Shown here: in pieces, positions 12,181 through 23,371 of the stretch
How the letters are laid out: every line of letters begins with the position of its first letter
How positions within the stretch are numbered: position 1 is the stretch's first letter
Source: Arachis hypogaea
Lineage: Eukaryota > Streptophyta > Magnoliopsida > Fabales > Fabaceae
Direction of reading: 5' to 3'
DNA: 64,000 nt
Assembly: GCF_003086295.3 (NCBI RefSeq)
Contig: NC_092051.1
Location: forward strand, 69,565,772 to 69,629,771
Notes under the pieces: generated by a model
Told to the model about the DNA's origin: nothing
The model's input: only the letters and a program-made list of their open reading frames with translations
Database searches by the model: none
Program-made: the position numbers and the translations under genes

Positions 12181-12774
12181 GCAACTGTTGTTGTAGATAA
12201 ATTTGACCAACAGCAAATACTTATCCCAGCTGCTTTGGTTGTCTATCATACATAATCGTAACATGTCTTCTAACGTCTGGATTGTCTGCTCTGATTGTCC
12301 GTCTATCTGAGGATGGTATGCTATACTCGTGTGCAATTCTGTTTCCAACACTTTCTGAAAAGCTCCCCAAAATCTAGTAGTATACCTCGAAACTTGATCT
12401 GAGACAATTTACGAAGGTATCCCATGTAGTCGTACGTTTTCTTGAATATATATTCATTCCAGCCTTTCTAAAGTATAGTCAACTCGAATCGGAAGGAAGT
12501 GCACTGACTTTGTCAACCTGTCCACAATTATCCAGATGGTATCGTGTCCTGTTGAGGTCCTTGGCAATCCCGTGACAAAATCCATAGTAATCTGCTCCCA
12601 TTTCCATTGTGGTATTTCTAAGGGTTGCAGGGTTCCTGACAGCTTCTGATGTTCCACCTTCATCTTCTGGCAGGTTAAATATTTTGAGACATAATCAGCT
12701 ACTTCTTTCTTTAAGCCCGGCCACCAGAACATTTGTTTCAAATCTCGATACATCTTTGTCACTCGAGGATGCAT
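12180..12774 (-). pseudogene. Chromovirus integrase core, broken
   Basis: The best-preserved part (12454-12774) shows the end of the zinc-binding region (WWPGLKKEVADYV..YLTCQKMK) and the start of the catalytic core (WKWEQITMDFVTGLP, first catalytic Asp). Further down, near 12190-12320, the motif SIAYHPQIDGQSEQTIQTLE carries the catalytic Glu region. Stops and frame changes lie between them, for instance the stop ending the frame at 12454. Integrase inserts the cDNA into the genome; this copy is dead. Confidence 0.8.
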
Positions 12775-12858
12775 AGAAAATCTACTTTGGTGAGCTTCAT
12801 CAACAATCTATTGTCGCAATTCTCCAGAGTTAGGCACACAAATTCTGTTCTTGTACCT

Positions 12859-13224
12859 CTATAGGCCACTACGATCCTGTCTTACAGCTTCTGGTTCTTC
12901 TGTGTTCATCCATCTCAGCATCGTCATCATTTCTGAGTCCTGTGCTTGTGCTTGCTGAATACTAATCTTAAAATCTGGTGTTATACGCAATTGGGCCAAA
13001 CGGACTCCACTTGACGTCTCAATCATAGCCAACTTAAGGTCCTCAAATTCCGTGAGTAATTTTTCTTCCTGTATCATCATCCAAGAGATACTCAAATTCT
13101 TCCTGCTTAAAGCGTTTGCCACCACGTTCGCTTTCCCTGGGTGATAACTTAATTTGAAATCATAGTTCTTCAAAAATTCCATCCACCTTCGCTGTCCAGA
13201 ATTCGCACTTTGATAGTTTATCAT
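12859..13224 (-). pseudogene. RNase H C-terminal remnant and linker of the chromovirus
   Basis: The frame contains [16 protein letters not shown] and YHPGKANVVANALSRK, the conserved end of the Ty3/gypsy RNase H region before integrase, then a linker of about 75 residues. Upstream it joins RT sequence in a different frame near 13195-13205. The RT thumb and most of RNase H, which the family always carries, are therefore deleted. Confidence 0.8.
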
Positions 13225-13800
13225 ATAACTTCCGAGTCCTCAGTGTCTGCAATACAGTCCTTAGATGCTCTTCATGCACTCTTTCTGTCTTCGAATAGAT
13301 GAGAATATCGTCTATGAAAACTAGTACAAACTGATCAAGGTACGGACGGAAAATACGATTCATTTAATCCATGAAAATCGTAGGAGCATTAGTTAGTCCA
13401 AACGACATAACCGTATACTCATAGTGACCATAACGAGTTCTAAATACAGTCTTCGGTATATCTGATTCTTTCACTCGAATCTAGTGATACCTCGATCGCA
13501 AATCAATCTTCGAGAACACAGTTGCACCTTCCAACTGATCCATCAAATCATCTATCCGTGGAAGTGGATACTTGTTCTTGATAGTGTCTTTATTTAGCTG
13601 TCGGTAATCTACGCAAAGTCTGATTCCACCGTCCTTCTTCTTTACTAGCAATACTGGAGCTCCCCAAGATGATGCACTAGGACGAATAAATTCCTTTCCA
13701 AGTAGCTCATCTAACTACTTCTTCAACTTTGCAAGTTCTAGTGGTGACATCCGGCACGGTGCTATAGAAATCGATCCGGTTCCAAGTACTAGTTTAATGC
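13160..13800 (-). pseudogene. Chromovirus reverse transcriptase, broken
   Basis: Reading leftwards from about 13800 the conserved blocks appear in order: [60 protein letters not shown] (motif A with its Asp), [13 protein letters not shown] and [15 protein letters not shown] (the catalytic IDD box at about 13310-13350). At least three in-frame stops interrupt these blocks. After SKCEFW the reading passes straight into RNase H C-terminal sequence. RT copies the element RNA; this copy is inactive. Confidence 0.85.
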
Positions 13801-13879
13801 TGAATTCTATCTCTCACTAAGGAGGAAACTCAGGTATGTCGTCCAGAAAAACATCAGAAAATTCCTTCACCACTCGGAT

Positions 13880-14268
13880 TCATTCTAAGCTTAGTTCACT
13901 ATCATTCGAGCTAGCCACTAACAGAACGTACCCCTTATAATCCCTCCCGTCTAAGGTAACTCTTACAGAATTCAGATATAAGGTGTGGGACAGAAATAGT
14001 TTAGTACATAGACTATCAGATGGAATAACAACAGTTCTTTTAAAATAATCAAGGAAAGCATGATACTTAGATAACCAATCTAATCCTAAAATAACTTCTA
14101 AACCACATAGAGGTAAACAGATTAGATCGTGTATAAAAGTCCTGTTCCTAATAGCGAATGGTACTTGCAGGCACACTAAACTGGTAAAAATATTTTGGGA
14201 TGCAGGTGTATGGACAATCAAGTAAAAATTCAATTTAAAGAAATATAATCCTAACTCGTAAGCAATAG
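13880..14268 (-). pseudogene. Chromovirus aspartic protease, C-terminal half
   Basis: It shows the flap and second-half motifs GLEVILGLDWLSKYHAFLDY (consensus GLDVILGMDWL). The active-site half (LYDSGASHSLF) is at the end of the preceding gag frame at about 14270-14300. A stop after SLFL and non-matching residues to 14233 separate the halves. In the family this protease cuts the Gag-Pol polyprotein. Confidence 0.75.
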
Positions 14269-15513
14269 TTAGAGAAATAAAGAATGCGATGCACCCGAAT
14301 CATATAGTACAGTTAGAAATTGATTCTTGACATAACACTGACCTTGAATGAGGGCGTTCGATTGCACAATATCGTCAATAGTGATAGCAAACACTCGTCC
14401 TTGTTGTTGGGTTCTAACTGAATTTTGAGTAAATCCCTTCGGACAATCCTTGGCAATATGTCTAAGTTCTCCACAAGCATAGCAGTTAGGTGATCCAAAC
14501 TGGCAAGACCTGTTATCATACTCTTTTTTGCATTGCTTACATGCAGTGTTTATGTAAGCCTGATGGGCTCGTTTACCATTGCCTTGCCCCACTTTACCTC
14601 CATTCTTACCCGTACGGCGAGCAGTAATGTTACCAACTTGTAGGTTCTTATGCTGCCGTATGCCACGCGCTTTAAAATGCACCCTTCTCCCAGCTGCCTG
14701 ATGATTGCTAAGATGCCTTGGTGGAAATCCTTGGCGACTCACCTTGGCCACAGTCACTTTCTTAATACATTCTTCCACTAACTTGCTCTTGTTGACTACT
14801 TCAGCAAAATTACGTATCTTCAGCGGAACTATTGAACTCATCAGATCATCACGAAGGCCTCCTTCAAACTTCAAGCACTTCCATTCTTCAAAGTCAGCAG
14901 GGTTCCCTTGACAAATCTTAGAGAAATGACACAAGTCATCGAAATTACGAGCATACTCAGCAACAGTCATATCCCCTTGCCTCAGCTGCATAAGCTCTAT
15001 CTCTTTAGCATCACGCACTGCTCTTGGGAAATATTTCTTGTAGAATTCATCTTTAAAAATATCCCAAGGAATGTCACCTTCATTACGTTGTAGCAGTCGC
15101 TGTATCCCCTGCCACCAGTACTCAGCTTCTCCCTCGAGCATATAAGTAGCAAACTCCACGTGTTGTCCTTCCGGAACATGCTGTGCTCTGAGTGATCGTT
15201 CAATACCTCAAAACCAGTTATCAGCGTCGGTCGCAACGAGTGTACCCTTGAACTTAGGCGGATTAACCTTCAGAAAGGTCGCAAGGGTCATAGGTCTTTC
15301 AGGATGCCCTAAGTTATTCTCATCATTCCCATTTCTCACTCCAAGACATTCAACAGCCCTAGCCGCTGTTATCACAGCTTCACGCACTACTTCAGCCGCA
15401 TTGTTCATGGTAGCCATAAACGTTTCCTGTTCCCTCTCGTAGTTAACATTAGGAATTCCTTCCTGTACGCCTCGTCTCCGTGAACCCATTGTAGTCCTGT
15501 TCACACCAAACAA
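14269..15513 (-). pseudogene. Chromovirus gag, with one stop
   Basis: The frame opens at 15513 (MFGVNRTTMGSRRRG; the second Met may be the true start), about 180 nt after the primer site. It runs through a capsid-type region (PPKFKG, ATYMLEGEAEYWW, YFPRAVRDAKEIELMQL, VAEYARNFDDLCHF) to a zinc knuckle CYACGELRHIAKDC (C-x2-C-x4-H-x4-C) and ends in the protease active site DSGAS. One TGA, just after ADNWF near 15207, splits it in two frames of 101 and about 296 residues. The TGA fits a C-to-T change of an Arg CGA codon. Gag packages the element RNA into cytoplasmic particles. Confidence 0.85.
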
Positions 15514-15691
15514 TCATTGTTAAAGTGATCAGTCTTAACACTTCAAGTCAAGTGTGAACATTCCCAAAATGAAAACACAGAAATAATCATGCAACATATA
15601 TCACTGGGATATCCTATACGCATGAGACACACAACAGAGTATGCAATGAAGCATAGTCAGTCCACTCCCCAGGCTCTACTGGGAACGAACT

Positions 15692-15703
15692 GCTCTGATA
15701 CCA
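15692..15703 (-). other. Primer binding site for initiator tRNA-Met
   Basis: GCTCTGATACCA on the plus strand, that is TGGTATCAGAGC in element orientation, complementary to the 3' end of plant initiator tRNA-Met. It lies 3 nt from the LTR end at 15707. This fixes the 5' LTR and the strand. Confidence 0.95.
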
Positions 15704-15706
15704 AAT

Positions 15707-18700
15707 TGTAACGACCCAATTTTCAATATGTCTAGATCATACCGGAAACTGAGCGCTACCAATTTGTCTTCCTAATTATTATCTATTATTTATCATATGA
15801 GCCTGATTCGTTGTTAAAAGCGTAGTTAATTTGCGAGGTGTATTTTTTTTTTTAAAACATTTGGATTAATAGACAAAATCATTTATAATCAATTCACAAA
15901 TAATAACAGATAAAACAGTTATAAACAACCACACATAAATACATCACAAGTAGTTGACAACATTCGGTGATTCAGCCTTTATTAGAATATAGACTGTTAG
16001 TTAGAACACCCCTAGATATAGCTAAATAATATCTATATACATGTATATACATACAATATCCCAGGTCCTGACCTGTTCAAGAGGTCCCTAAGGTGGCACC
16101 TAGGCTAGCCTAGACTCTATACTCACCTAGTCCCTCTAAACTACTAATGCGAGGGAAAGTACGTTCTAGGTCTTCAAAACTCAAGTCAGGTGGAACGTCA
16201 TCAAAAGATAGAACATCATCTGCTACTCCTCTGCACGATCAGACTTTTCCACAGGACGTCTCTCTGGTACCTCATGAAGTAGCCACACAATAGGAATCTC
16301 GTACGCAGGATTTAGGTTAAAGTGCGCATACGAACCGGGTGCAGACGTTGGCTGGTCTCACAGTATATACATATAATCAGAGAATGATATTCACCCTAGA
16401 CTCAGAAGACTATCTAGAGCAGAATCTTCTTCTTGCGGTCATGAGCGAACTATGGTAAGGTACTTTTACTTCCATCTGAAGGGGGAAGGGAGAGAGGAGG
16501 GGTAAGAATTGGGGAGTTCTTAGTAGGGTCGGGGTTATTAGTTATGTTCATTAATTCTATGTTGTTTAGCAGACTATTAGCAGAATACAAAGAAGCAGTA
16601 ATTAGAAAACACAGATAAGTAGAGAAAATAGAGAAAACAGATAGCAGAACACAAACAGAAGAATACAAGAAAATAATACAAGCGCAGAGAATGGAATACA
16701 AACAAGGAAAGCATACATTCATACCACAATCATAACAAAGGAAATGCGCAACCAAGTATGATGCATGTCTAGCCGTAGCGCAGGTAATGAGCTCATCTGT
16801 CGGTTTCTACCCACTCCCGACGTAACCCGAAGCAGCTGAAACGGGTATGGTTTTCCAGTCAGCATAGGTACAGTTCTCACTAACCGACGTATGCGTCATA
16901 TCCTCTGTAAGCAAACTCTGCCTTACAGGTGGCGGCATTCCAGCCGTGTATGAAATCATATTCTCTGTAAGTAATCCTTGCCTTACAGGTGCGGCATTCT
17001 AGCCGTGTATGAATTAATATCCTCTGCAAGTGATCCCAGGTTATCAGTTGCAGGTACAGCTCTCAATAGCTGTGTAACACTGGAAAATGTTCTGTGGTCA
17101 TACCACTATCTATCTGACTGCCTTCACGCAGCAGATCATTACATAATCATTCTCATTATCATTATTCATCATTATTCTCATTATTCATCATCATTTTCAC
17201 ATTCTTATGCAGTACCTCTTTCTTTCTCTGTTCAATCATACTGTACAAACTTTACATCTTTCACTTTTACAATATCCTGGCTCAAACCATTTCTCTTTAT
17301 CATATTATTCTTTTCTCTTTGTATCTCTTTACTTTACTCTGGTTACTCTGTGCTCTGTGTTACTTTATTCTGCTCTGATTATTCTGTTTAACATGTGTAT
17401 TTAAAGCTTATGTAAATTTCGATATGAATAGTTAGCCTGTCCCAGGTATAGGTTCAATAAGTCTATACTGAAACAGTTTAACTTTTCATATAACACCTAA
17501 CCCTAGTCGCAACTCAAGTACTAACTAAGTTGCCCTAGTTCGTTTACTAGTCTCTGTCTGTTTTTCTGTCATTAAAATTTTACAGACTTTTTCTTTTGTT
17601 TTTATCTTTTCTTTAACTTTTTATATTTTCTTTATCTTTACCTCACTATCATGTTATTACCACTCCCTAAGTGTTTTATGAAGGTAATTATGAGATTCTG
17701 CACTTAAAGTTGTCTTTCTAAAACTTTTACAGAAAACTGCCTTTTTTACATTATTTTATTATTTTTATTAAAAAATTATTTTTAATTAAATATTATTATT
17801 TAATATTTTATTAATATATTTTCGAAAATTACCTTCCTTTAACCTTTTACTTATAAAAATTCACTTTTTACCACCTGTAACTTTTAATATTTCTACTTTA
17901 ACCACCCTAACTTTCAGAAATTACAAAATAACCCCTCAAATACCAAAATATTTACTTCCTTGCCCTTTCTAAGATCTAAAAGGTGTTCTTCAATGTTCTT
18001 CACCACACTCAAAGTGTTTTTCAGTCTTTTCAGCAACCGATTTTTACCAAAATTCAAAATAAATTTCCAGCCACTAAATCCCCATCTTTTCTACATGATT
18101 TTAACACAAATTGAACCTCAATTTAAGCTCTAGGGTTTTGTTTTCCAGCAGCCACAAGAACATACATTCATAGCTTGAATTTCATCAAATTTCATCAAAT
18201 TTTCACCAAAATTTCAACAAGAATTACTCATACAAACAATCAATTTCAAGCACAGCCAAACCATATCATAATCACACAACTCAAACATAATCAATCAAGA
18301 TTAAATTCGTCAATCCCTACCTGGTTTTGCTGCTCCTAATTCGGTTAAACTTTCAGGTGGTCCTTAAGCACTTTTTCCTCCTAAATCACATCAAGAACAA
18401 CTTTAAATCCAAAAACTCTCAACTGACCAAATCTCACTCGGTATGTTAGGAAGAGATATCTCACCTTAATCTTGCTGGAAATTCACGTTTCTTGGCCCTC
18501 AAGTCAAGTTAAGCATGATTCCTAAGGAAGAACATCAAGAAAACACATGTTTTGCATGGTTTTCCTTGAAAACCGAATTGAAATGGGAGGGAGACAGCCA
18601 TCTCACCTTATTTCCATCCTTGATAAGTTACATGGTTATGTAGAGGAAGAAGAGAGGATCATTTTGGTGAAATCGGAGTTTTGATTTGAGTTTTAGTTCA

Positions 18701-19440
18701 GAAGAAATCAAGCTTTGAAGATTAAGTGTTCATGAAAGTTTCTCTCTTTTCTCTCTTGTTATTTTTGGCCAAAATGATGAAATGAGAAAGCCTTGGAGGT
18801 CTTGGGGGTGTAAGGTGAGTTGTGATTAGTTGGCTTGGAGGTGGATTAAAATAATATTAAAATATCTCTGGTGTACAACTACTAAAACTAGGTGTATCGG
18901 AACACTCGTAAAAATATCTCTAAAAATTATTTTCTGAGCTACTAGCATAAATGACACTAGTAACATATTTATTATAAGAATAGAACATGTATAATGAGGC
19001 CTTAGCATTGCTAAATTCATCAGAGAGTGCTGGTGCTAAGCTGCACCAGTAAACCGTAAACCCGGTTAAACCGATTTTCTATTTTTAACAAAAACAGACC
19101 AGGTAACCTTATAATGTCATTCAAGCATTTTCTAATACTAATATAATGATAATATTATACTATTATCTCTCTCCTCTCATGAATCGAGTCCGGTTCGTCA
19201 AACAGAGACTATTTACGAAAATCAGAATCAAAACTGCCAACCGATACAGTTCAAAAACAAGGTTCTTCGCGATTGCATTATCGAGCTTGCCTCAGAGGAG
19301 GTTCTAACTTAAGGATGACATAATGATAATGAGGATTGAGATGCTTGATGATATAACAGAGGTGTTCCCTTTACTGATCTTCCGGAGAAATCCGTACTTT
19401 CAGAAAAGATCTCATGTACTCGAAAATTAGGGTTGTTACA
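15707..19440 (-). repeat. 5' LTR of the chromovirus (3734 bp)
   Basis: It runs from TGTAAC at 15707 to GTTACA at 19440 and aligns closely over most of its length with 5748-11595 (minus the nested insert). It holds a tandem repeat of about 60 bp at 16897-17074 and AT-rich sequence near 17740-17830. The right-hand 245 bp (19195-19440) have no counterpart in the other LTR, where they are deleted. Confidence 0.88.
16897..17074. repeat. Tandem repeat of about 60 bp in the chromovirus 5' LTR
   Basis: Counterpart of the repeat at 9230-9407, with the same number of units and only scattered substitutions. Confidence 0.8.
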
Positions 19441-19445
19441 TTAGT

Positions 19446-19830
19446 GGCACTAATGTGACCACTAACGTTGCCTCTTGGTCCTTCGCAAACATTATTGGCA
19501 TTCACCTTTTCCAATAACGTTTGCTTGTTGCCCTTCCTCCCTACATTAGAGTCCAGGTTAGTGTAGCTAACGTGACCCTTAACGTGGGCATGCCTCAGCT
19601 TCGAGAGCGTTAGTGACACTTACCTTTGTCACTAACACTCCAAATGCCCCTTCCCACTTTAGTGCGTCACATTAATTGTATTAACGTGACCACTAACGTG
19701 GTGGTGATTGCCACTTTGTCACGAAGGCGTTATTGATGTTCACTTTTCGTATTAACGTTGCAAGCTAGCCTCCATTCCACGTTAATGGTCACGTTAGTTA
19801 GACTAACGTGGCTATTAACGTGGCATCTTC
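19446..19830 (-). repeat. ACGTTAGT/ACTAACGT motif array, right piece in solo LTR B
   Basis: Repeated TTAGTGNCACTAA-like and GTTAGT...ACTAAC segments, continuing those at 5615-5747 left of the chromovirus. Neighbouring copies differ in the spacer while the ACGTTA core stays. Confidence 0.65.
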
Positions 19831-20089
19831 GTTGCTTCCTTTGTCCTGAAATCAAGCAAGTAAAGTGCATCAAAGCTAGGTTCTAACTCATGAGATCATG
19901 CATCATCCATTTTATCATTCAATTCATGCATAATTCTCATAAAATCATGTAAAATTCATAATGTTTGCTTGAATCAAGATGTAAGTGATTATCTACCCAA
20001 AACTTGCTTATTAACTAAGAAAATGCATGAAACTACCCTAAAATAGTAAAGAAAAGGTCAATGAAACTGGCCAAAATGCCCTGGCATCA

Positions 20090-20690
20090 GTGCCACTTGA
20101 GACTGAGTGTGGCATGCCAATTCATTTGGCCAGAGAGGGTAAGTGAGGCTCCAACAAGGGCGTGACATGCCAGATCGAAGGCGTGGCACGCCAGCACAAG
20201 CCTCCACCAAAGAAGATCAATGGGTATGCCACTTGGGACTTAAGGCGTGGCACGCCAAGGCAAGATGACAATGGGTGTGCCACTTGATTCTTAGGGCGTG
20301 GCACGCCAGCTTTGCTCGCACCATAGGCGTGCCACTTGAATCCTGGGCGTGGCACGCCAGCTTACTAGACCAGAGGGGCTTATTCATGCACTATAATGGG
20401 CGTGGCATGCCAGACCTGGGCGTGTCACGCCAGTTCTACTTTCTAGAGAAAAGAATGAAAGACTTATTGAGGGCGTGGCACGCCAGCTCATTTGACCAGA
20501 GAAGAAAGAAGAAGCATTCAACAAAGGCGTGGCACGCCAATTCTGGGCGTGCCACGCTAGTTCAAGTTTTCAAAGAGGAAGAAGAGAGAAGCCACAATGG
20601 GCGTGCCACTTGAGTTTGAAGGCGTGGCACACCAAGCCAAGCTGAGGAGCTGGGCGTGGCATGCTGCGCACACGCCGCTCACACGCTAGA
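20090..20690 (+). repeat. GGCGTGGCACGCC motif array, right piece in LTR A
   Basis: Continuation of the array at 3905-4507 after the nested insert. About fifteen copies alternate GGGCGTGGCACGCCA with GGCGTGCCACTTGA. Confidence 0.85.
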
Positions 20691-20781
20691 CACATGTCTC
20701 GATTTGAATTGTTTTTCCTTTTTATTTCAATTGTAATTTTCTTTTCCTTTTTGTAATTTTTATTTCTAGTAATAGGAGTAG

Positions 20782-20789
20782 TATAAATA
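20782..20789 (+). promoter_or_regulatory. TATA box of LTR A
   Basis: TATAAATA directly followed by CCCC and about 970 bp before the LTR end. It lies after the motif array, as in the other LTRs of the window. Confidence 0.5.
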
Positions 20790-21759
20790 CCCCCTGAGAG
20801 CACTGAAATTGGGGTTAGTTTTGGTGAGTTGGGTTGGCTAATAGTAGTCTTAACTCACTTCATCTTCTTCCATCTCTTGTACTTTTCTCTAAGCTATGAG
20901 TTGCTAAATTCCTGCTCATTGGGAGAGGAAGCTCTGTTGTACTTGATGGATTAATGATAGTGAATTTCTTCTTCTATTAATCTTTCTTTGATTTTCTAGA
21001 AGGAATTTTGTTTCTCAAGTCTAGTGTTCAATCATCTTGGAAAAGAGGTTGAATGCAATTTGTTTCATGGGAACCTTGGAAAAGGAAACATGGAACCATG
21101 CTTGAAATCCTTTCTCACACTTGAGTAGATATGGGTTTTGGGATTGCATATGGTGACATGAAATCCCCCTATTATTTGGATCTATGAGGATGTGTGGTAT
21201 AATCAGGGACCAAGCTTATCTCTCTTCATGAGCAATTAGACCAAGAAATTGGCTGATTATCAAGATTTGAGAGATTGAACCACCAAGGAATTGGGGTTCA
21301 ATCAATCATGATTGCCAAAAGGTCAATGAGTTGCATGATTGAAGATGAGATGATCTAGATTTGATCCAAAGAGAGCAACATCTCTTAACCCTAATGAATT
21401 TCCCCTATTCTTATCTTCCCTATTCTTTATAACTTTCTTTAATTTCTGCTATTACCCACTCCCCATTTACAATTCAGTCATTTATGTTTCTACAATTTAC
21501 TTTCATGCTCTTTATGTTTCTGCACTTTACTGCTTTCCTTTATCTTTAAGCCATTTATCATTCCGCTATTTAGAATTCTGCACTCAACAATTCTTATTGA
21601 TTAGCTTGACTAATTCACCCATTAATTAAAGTTTCTCAATTTGTTATTGGAATTCGACCTCACTCTATTGTGAGTTTTTACCTGACGTCAATTTGGTATA
21701 CTTGCCAAAGACGGATTCATTATAATTCATTATAGTGAATTTCTGGTCCATCAAGTTTA

Positions 21760-21777
21760 TGATACCGTTGCTGGGGA
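21760..21777 (+). other. Degenerate tRNA-Asp primer binding site of element A
   Basis: TGATACCGTTGCTGGGGA, six bases after the LTR end. It differs from TGGCGCCGTTGCCGGGGA (complement of the tRNA-Asp 3' end) at four positions, all transitions of the C-to-T or G-to-A kind. Confidence 0.75.
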
Positions 21778-22035
21778 TTGATTTTGAATTGAAAATGATT
21801 AAGTTGATGGGTATTTAGATTAAGCATTTTTGTTTACTTTATTAATTACTTTAATTTTAGTTTCTTATTTTCTTCTTTCTTTTAGCGCTTGAGTTTCCAG
21901 TTGTTCATTGTATATATTTCCATTCTAGCAGACTAATCCACTAACTGTTTGATCAATTGCACCAATCACTCTAACCATAAGTCTTAACAAGAGTGATTCC
22001 TTCACTTGCCTTTTGCTTGTTTGTTTGCTGAATGT

Positions 22036-22095
22036 ATGACAGGTAGAAGAGGAGGATCTTCAACCTCTTTTGATAGTGAACCTAAGAGGACCCTC
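22036..22095 (+). pseudogene. First 20 codons of gag of element A, cut by a CACTA element
   Basis: ATG at 22036 opens MTGRRGGSSTSFDSEPKRTL, the usual start of this legume Athila-like gag as I remember it. At 22096 it runs into CACTACAAG, a CACTA transposon terminus. The rest of gag and pol is not found in the window. The ATG is about 260 nt after the primer site, a normal leader length. Confidence 0.65.
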
Positions 22096-22149
22096 CACTA
22101 CAAGAAAAACATCAATTCAAGTACACTTGAAAAGTGTAGCCAAAAGTGA

Positions 22150-22450
22150 AAAAAATGATGCTTTAGGCTACGGCTACGCTTTCTGGGCTACGGCTACGCT
22201 TTTTGGGGTGATTCCTATTCGGCCGTTGCCTATTCTCAAAGGCTACGCTTTTCTGCACAAAGGGCTACGCTTTTGGCGTTTGGGAATAGGGTGCGCTTTT
22301 CAAGTGATGCTATCCAGGACCAAAGGCTACACTTTTCAGCTTCCATTTTTACTAGAATAGGCTACGCTTTTCAGCGCTACTGCATCACCTGAAAAGCGTA
22401 GCCACATTGTATACCATAGCTATCGTTTATAAGTGTAGCCTTAGGTCCCT
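22150..22450. repeat. CACTA subterminal repeats (GGCTACGCTTTT)
   Basis: About eight copies of GGCTACGCTTTT(C) and one or more reverse copies (AAAAGCGTAGCC at 22391-22402, ACTTGAAAAGTGTAGCC at 22125). In CACTA elements such subterminal motifs bind the TNPA-like protein. Confidence 0.8.
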
Positions 22451-22467
22451 TATTATTTTTTTTTATT

Positions 22468-22471
<4 letters not shown>

Positions 22472-22525
<54 letters not shown>
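22472..22525. repeat. (TA)n run left of the plastid insert
   Basis: About 27 uninterrupted TA units. Confidence 0.95.
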
Positions 22526-22527
<2 letters not shown>

Positions 22528-22815
22528 TTTTTGAATCATATTTAAGGGATTCCTTGGTTCGGACCGAAGAAGCAATGTCACTCGATCATTATCAAACTGA
22601 CTGCAACCTTTTTCTGTCCGTGAGGATCCCACCAGAGCGCCTTCTACTTCTAATAGGCCATGAACTAGATCAGAATCATTCTCAACGAGTCCATAAGAAG
22701 TGATCCCATTTTTTTCATCAGGTCCGGGTAGAGACCAAAGGTCTTGAGCGACCGATCTGGCAGAACAACTCAAAAGATAAAGAAGTATCATTAATTCCTT
22801 CATGCTCGTTCCAAG

Positions 22816-22816
<1 letters not shown>
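22526..22816 (-). pseudogene. ycf2: Nuclear copy of a plastid ycf2 fragment (NUPT)
   Basis: Translated on the minus strand, the segment reads [14 protein letters not shown], then [37 protein letters not shown] and [11 protein letters not shown]. This is the chloroplast Ycf2 protein, an essential large plastid membrane-associated protein, as I recall its sequence. Only about 95 of more than 2000 residues are present. Several residues differ from my memory of the plastid copy (Arg for Gly after SCSA, Gly for Asp, Ser for Pro, Asn for Asp), fitting transitions after transfer to the nucleus. The piece is bounded exactly by two TA runs. It has no promoter and is not expected to be expressed. Confidence 0.88.

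Positions 22817-22817
<1 letters not shown>

Positions 22818-22864
<47 letters not shown>
22818..22864. repeat. (TA)n run right of the plastid insert
   Basis: About 23 TA units, the partner of the run at 22472-22525 on the other side of the ycf2 fragment. Confidence 0.95.
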
Positions 22865-22871
<7 letters not shown>

Positions 22872-23371
22872 TTTTTTCTAAAACCTAATATTTAATAATA
22901 TAATTATGTATATAATCCTATATTTTTAATTAAATTGGTAAAATATTATAAAATAAAAATAAATACATAATAATACTATGTAATATTCTTTAAATAATAA
23001 AAATTATCCTTAAATAATATTTAGGTTGCCACAATAAATTAGCACCATAAAATCTTCTATTTGGGAATAATACAAATTATTTCTCTAAAAATACAATTTA
23101 TTTCTCTAAAAATAAATTACTTCAAACATAAGATCTTCTATCTGGGAATAATATAAATTAGTAGCCATCATTCTAGCTAGTAAACAAGTCTTTTACCATC
23201 AACACATCATTTCTGATTATAGTAATCCATTGACTCTTCAGTAGTTGGAAAGAACTACAGCACATTTAATTTGCCAAATCTAAATAAAACTGAGCAGCAT
23301 AAAGAGAAAGATGGAGTAAATGTAAAGCAGGTTCATTAAATTTAGAAGAAAATATTTAGATACTACTCACC
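22865..23371. other. AT-rich intron-like sequence
   Basis: No frame or RNA gene is recognised. A segment around ATCTTCTAT.TGGGAATAAT is duplicated imperfectly at 23053-23075 and 23130-23152. It lies downstream of the PTEN2-like exon and would be intron in the original gene. Confidence 0.4.

Larger units (their letters stand above)
5748..19440 (-). mobile_element. Chromovirus-type Ty3/gypsy element (Tekay/Del-like), minus strand
   Basis: The ends are TGTAACGACCC (5748) and GGGTTGTTACA (19440), flanked on both sides by the 5-bp duplication TTAGT (5743-5747, 19441-19445). The 5' LTR is 15707-19440. A primer site for initiator tRNA-Met follows, then gag, protease, RT, RNase H remnant, integrase and a chromodomain-like tail down to about 11597, then the 3' LTR to 5748. 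Very long LTRs, the Met primer and a C-terminal chromodomain point to the Tekay/Del lineage. All reading frames are broken. Two large deletions are seen, one in RT/RNase H and one across the 3' internal end. Solo LTR C sits in the 3' LTR. Confidence 0.85.
4508..20089 (-). mobile_element. Solo LTR B (minus), split by the chromovirus
   Basis: In plus orientation it starts TGATGCACGG at 4508 and ends GGCATCA at 20089, flanked by ATGCC (4503-4507) and GTGCC (20090-20094). The LTR-end box lies near 4538-4626 in reverse, so the LTR points to the minus strand. No internal region or second copy is present, so it is a solo LTR of about 1.9 kb once the insert 5748-19440 is removed. It carries an array of ACGTTAGT/ACTAACGT motifs on both sides of the insertion point (5615-5747 and 19441-19830). 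Confidence 0.75.
3720..21753 (+). mobile_element. LTR A: 5' LTR of a plus-strand Ty3/gypsy element, interrupted by nested insertions
   Basis: Two pieces form one LTR: 3720-4507 (starting TGATGACTTGC) and 20090-21753 (ending CCATCA). Everything between, 4508-20089, is solo LTR B with its own insertions; the flanks read ATGCC before and GTGCC after it, a 5-bp target duplication with one transition. Both pieces carry the same array of GGCGTGGCACGCC motifs. A TATA box (TATAAATA, 20782-20789) and the usual LTR-end box (GACCTCACTC...GTGAG, 21658-21709) follow. A primer site and gag start come after 21753, so this is a 5' LTR, not a solo copy. Without the insert it is about 2.45 kb. Confidence 0.75.

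Noticed and set aside
22407..22803. Frames with Tyr-Ile repeats around 22450-22860 and 26490-26750
   Set aside because: Translation of (TA)n runs; only the ycf2 part between two of them is meaningful.
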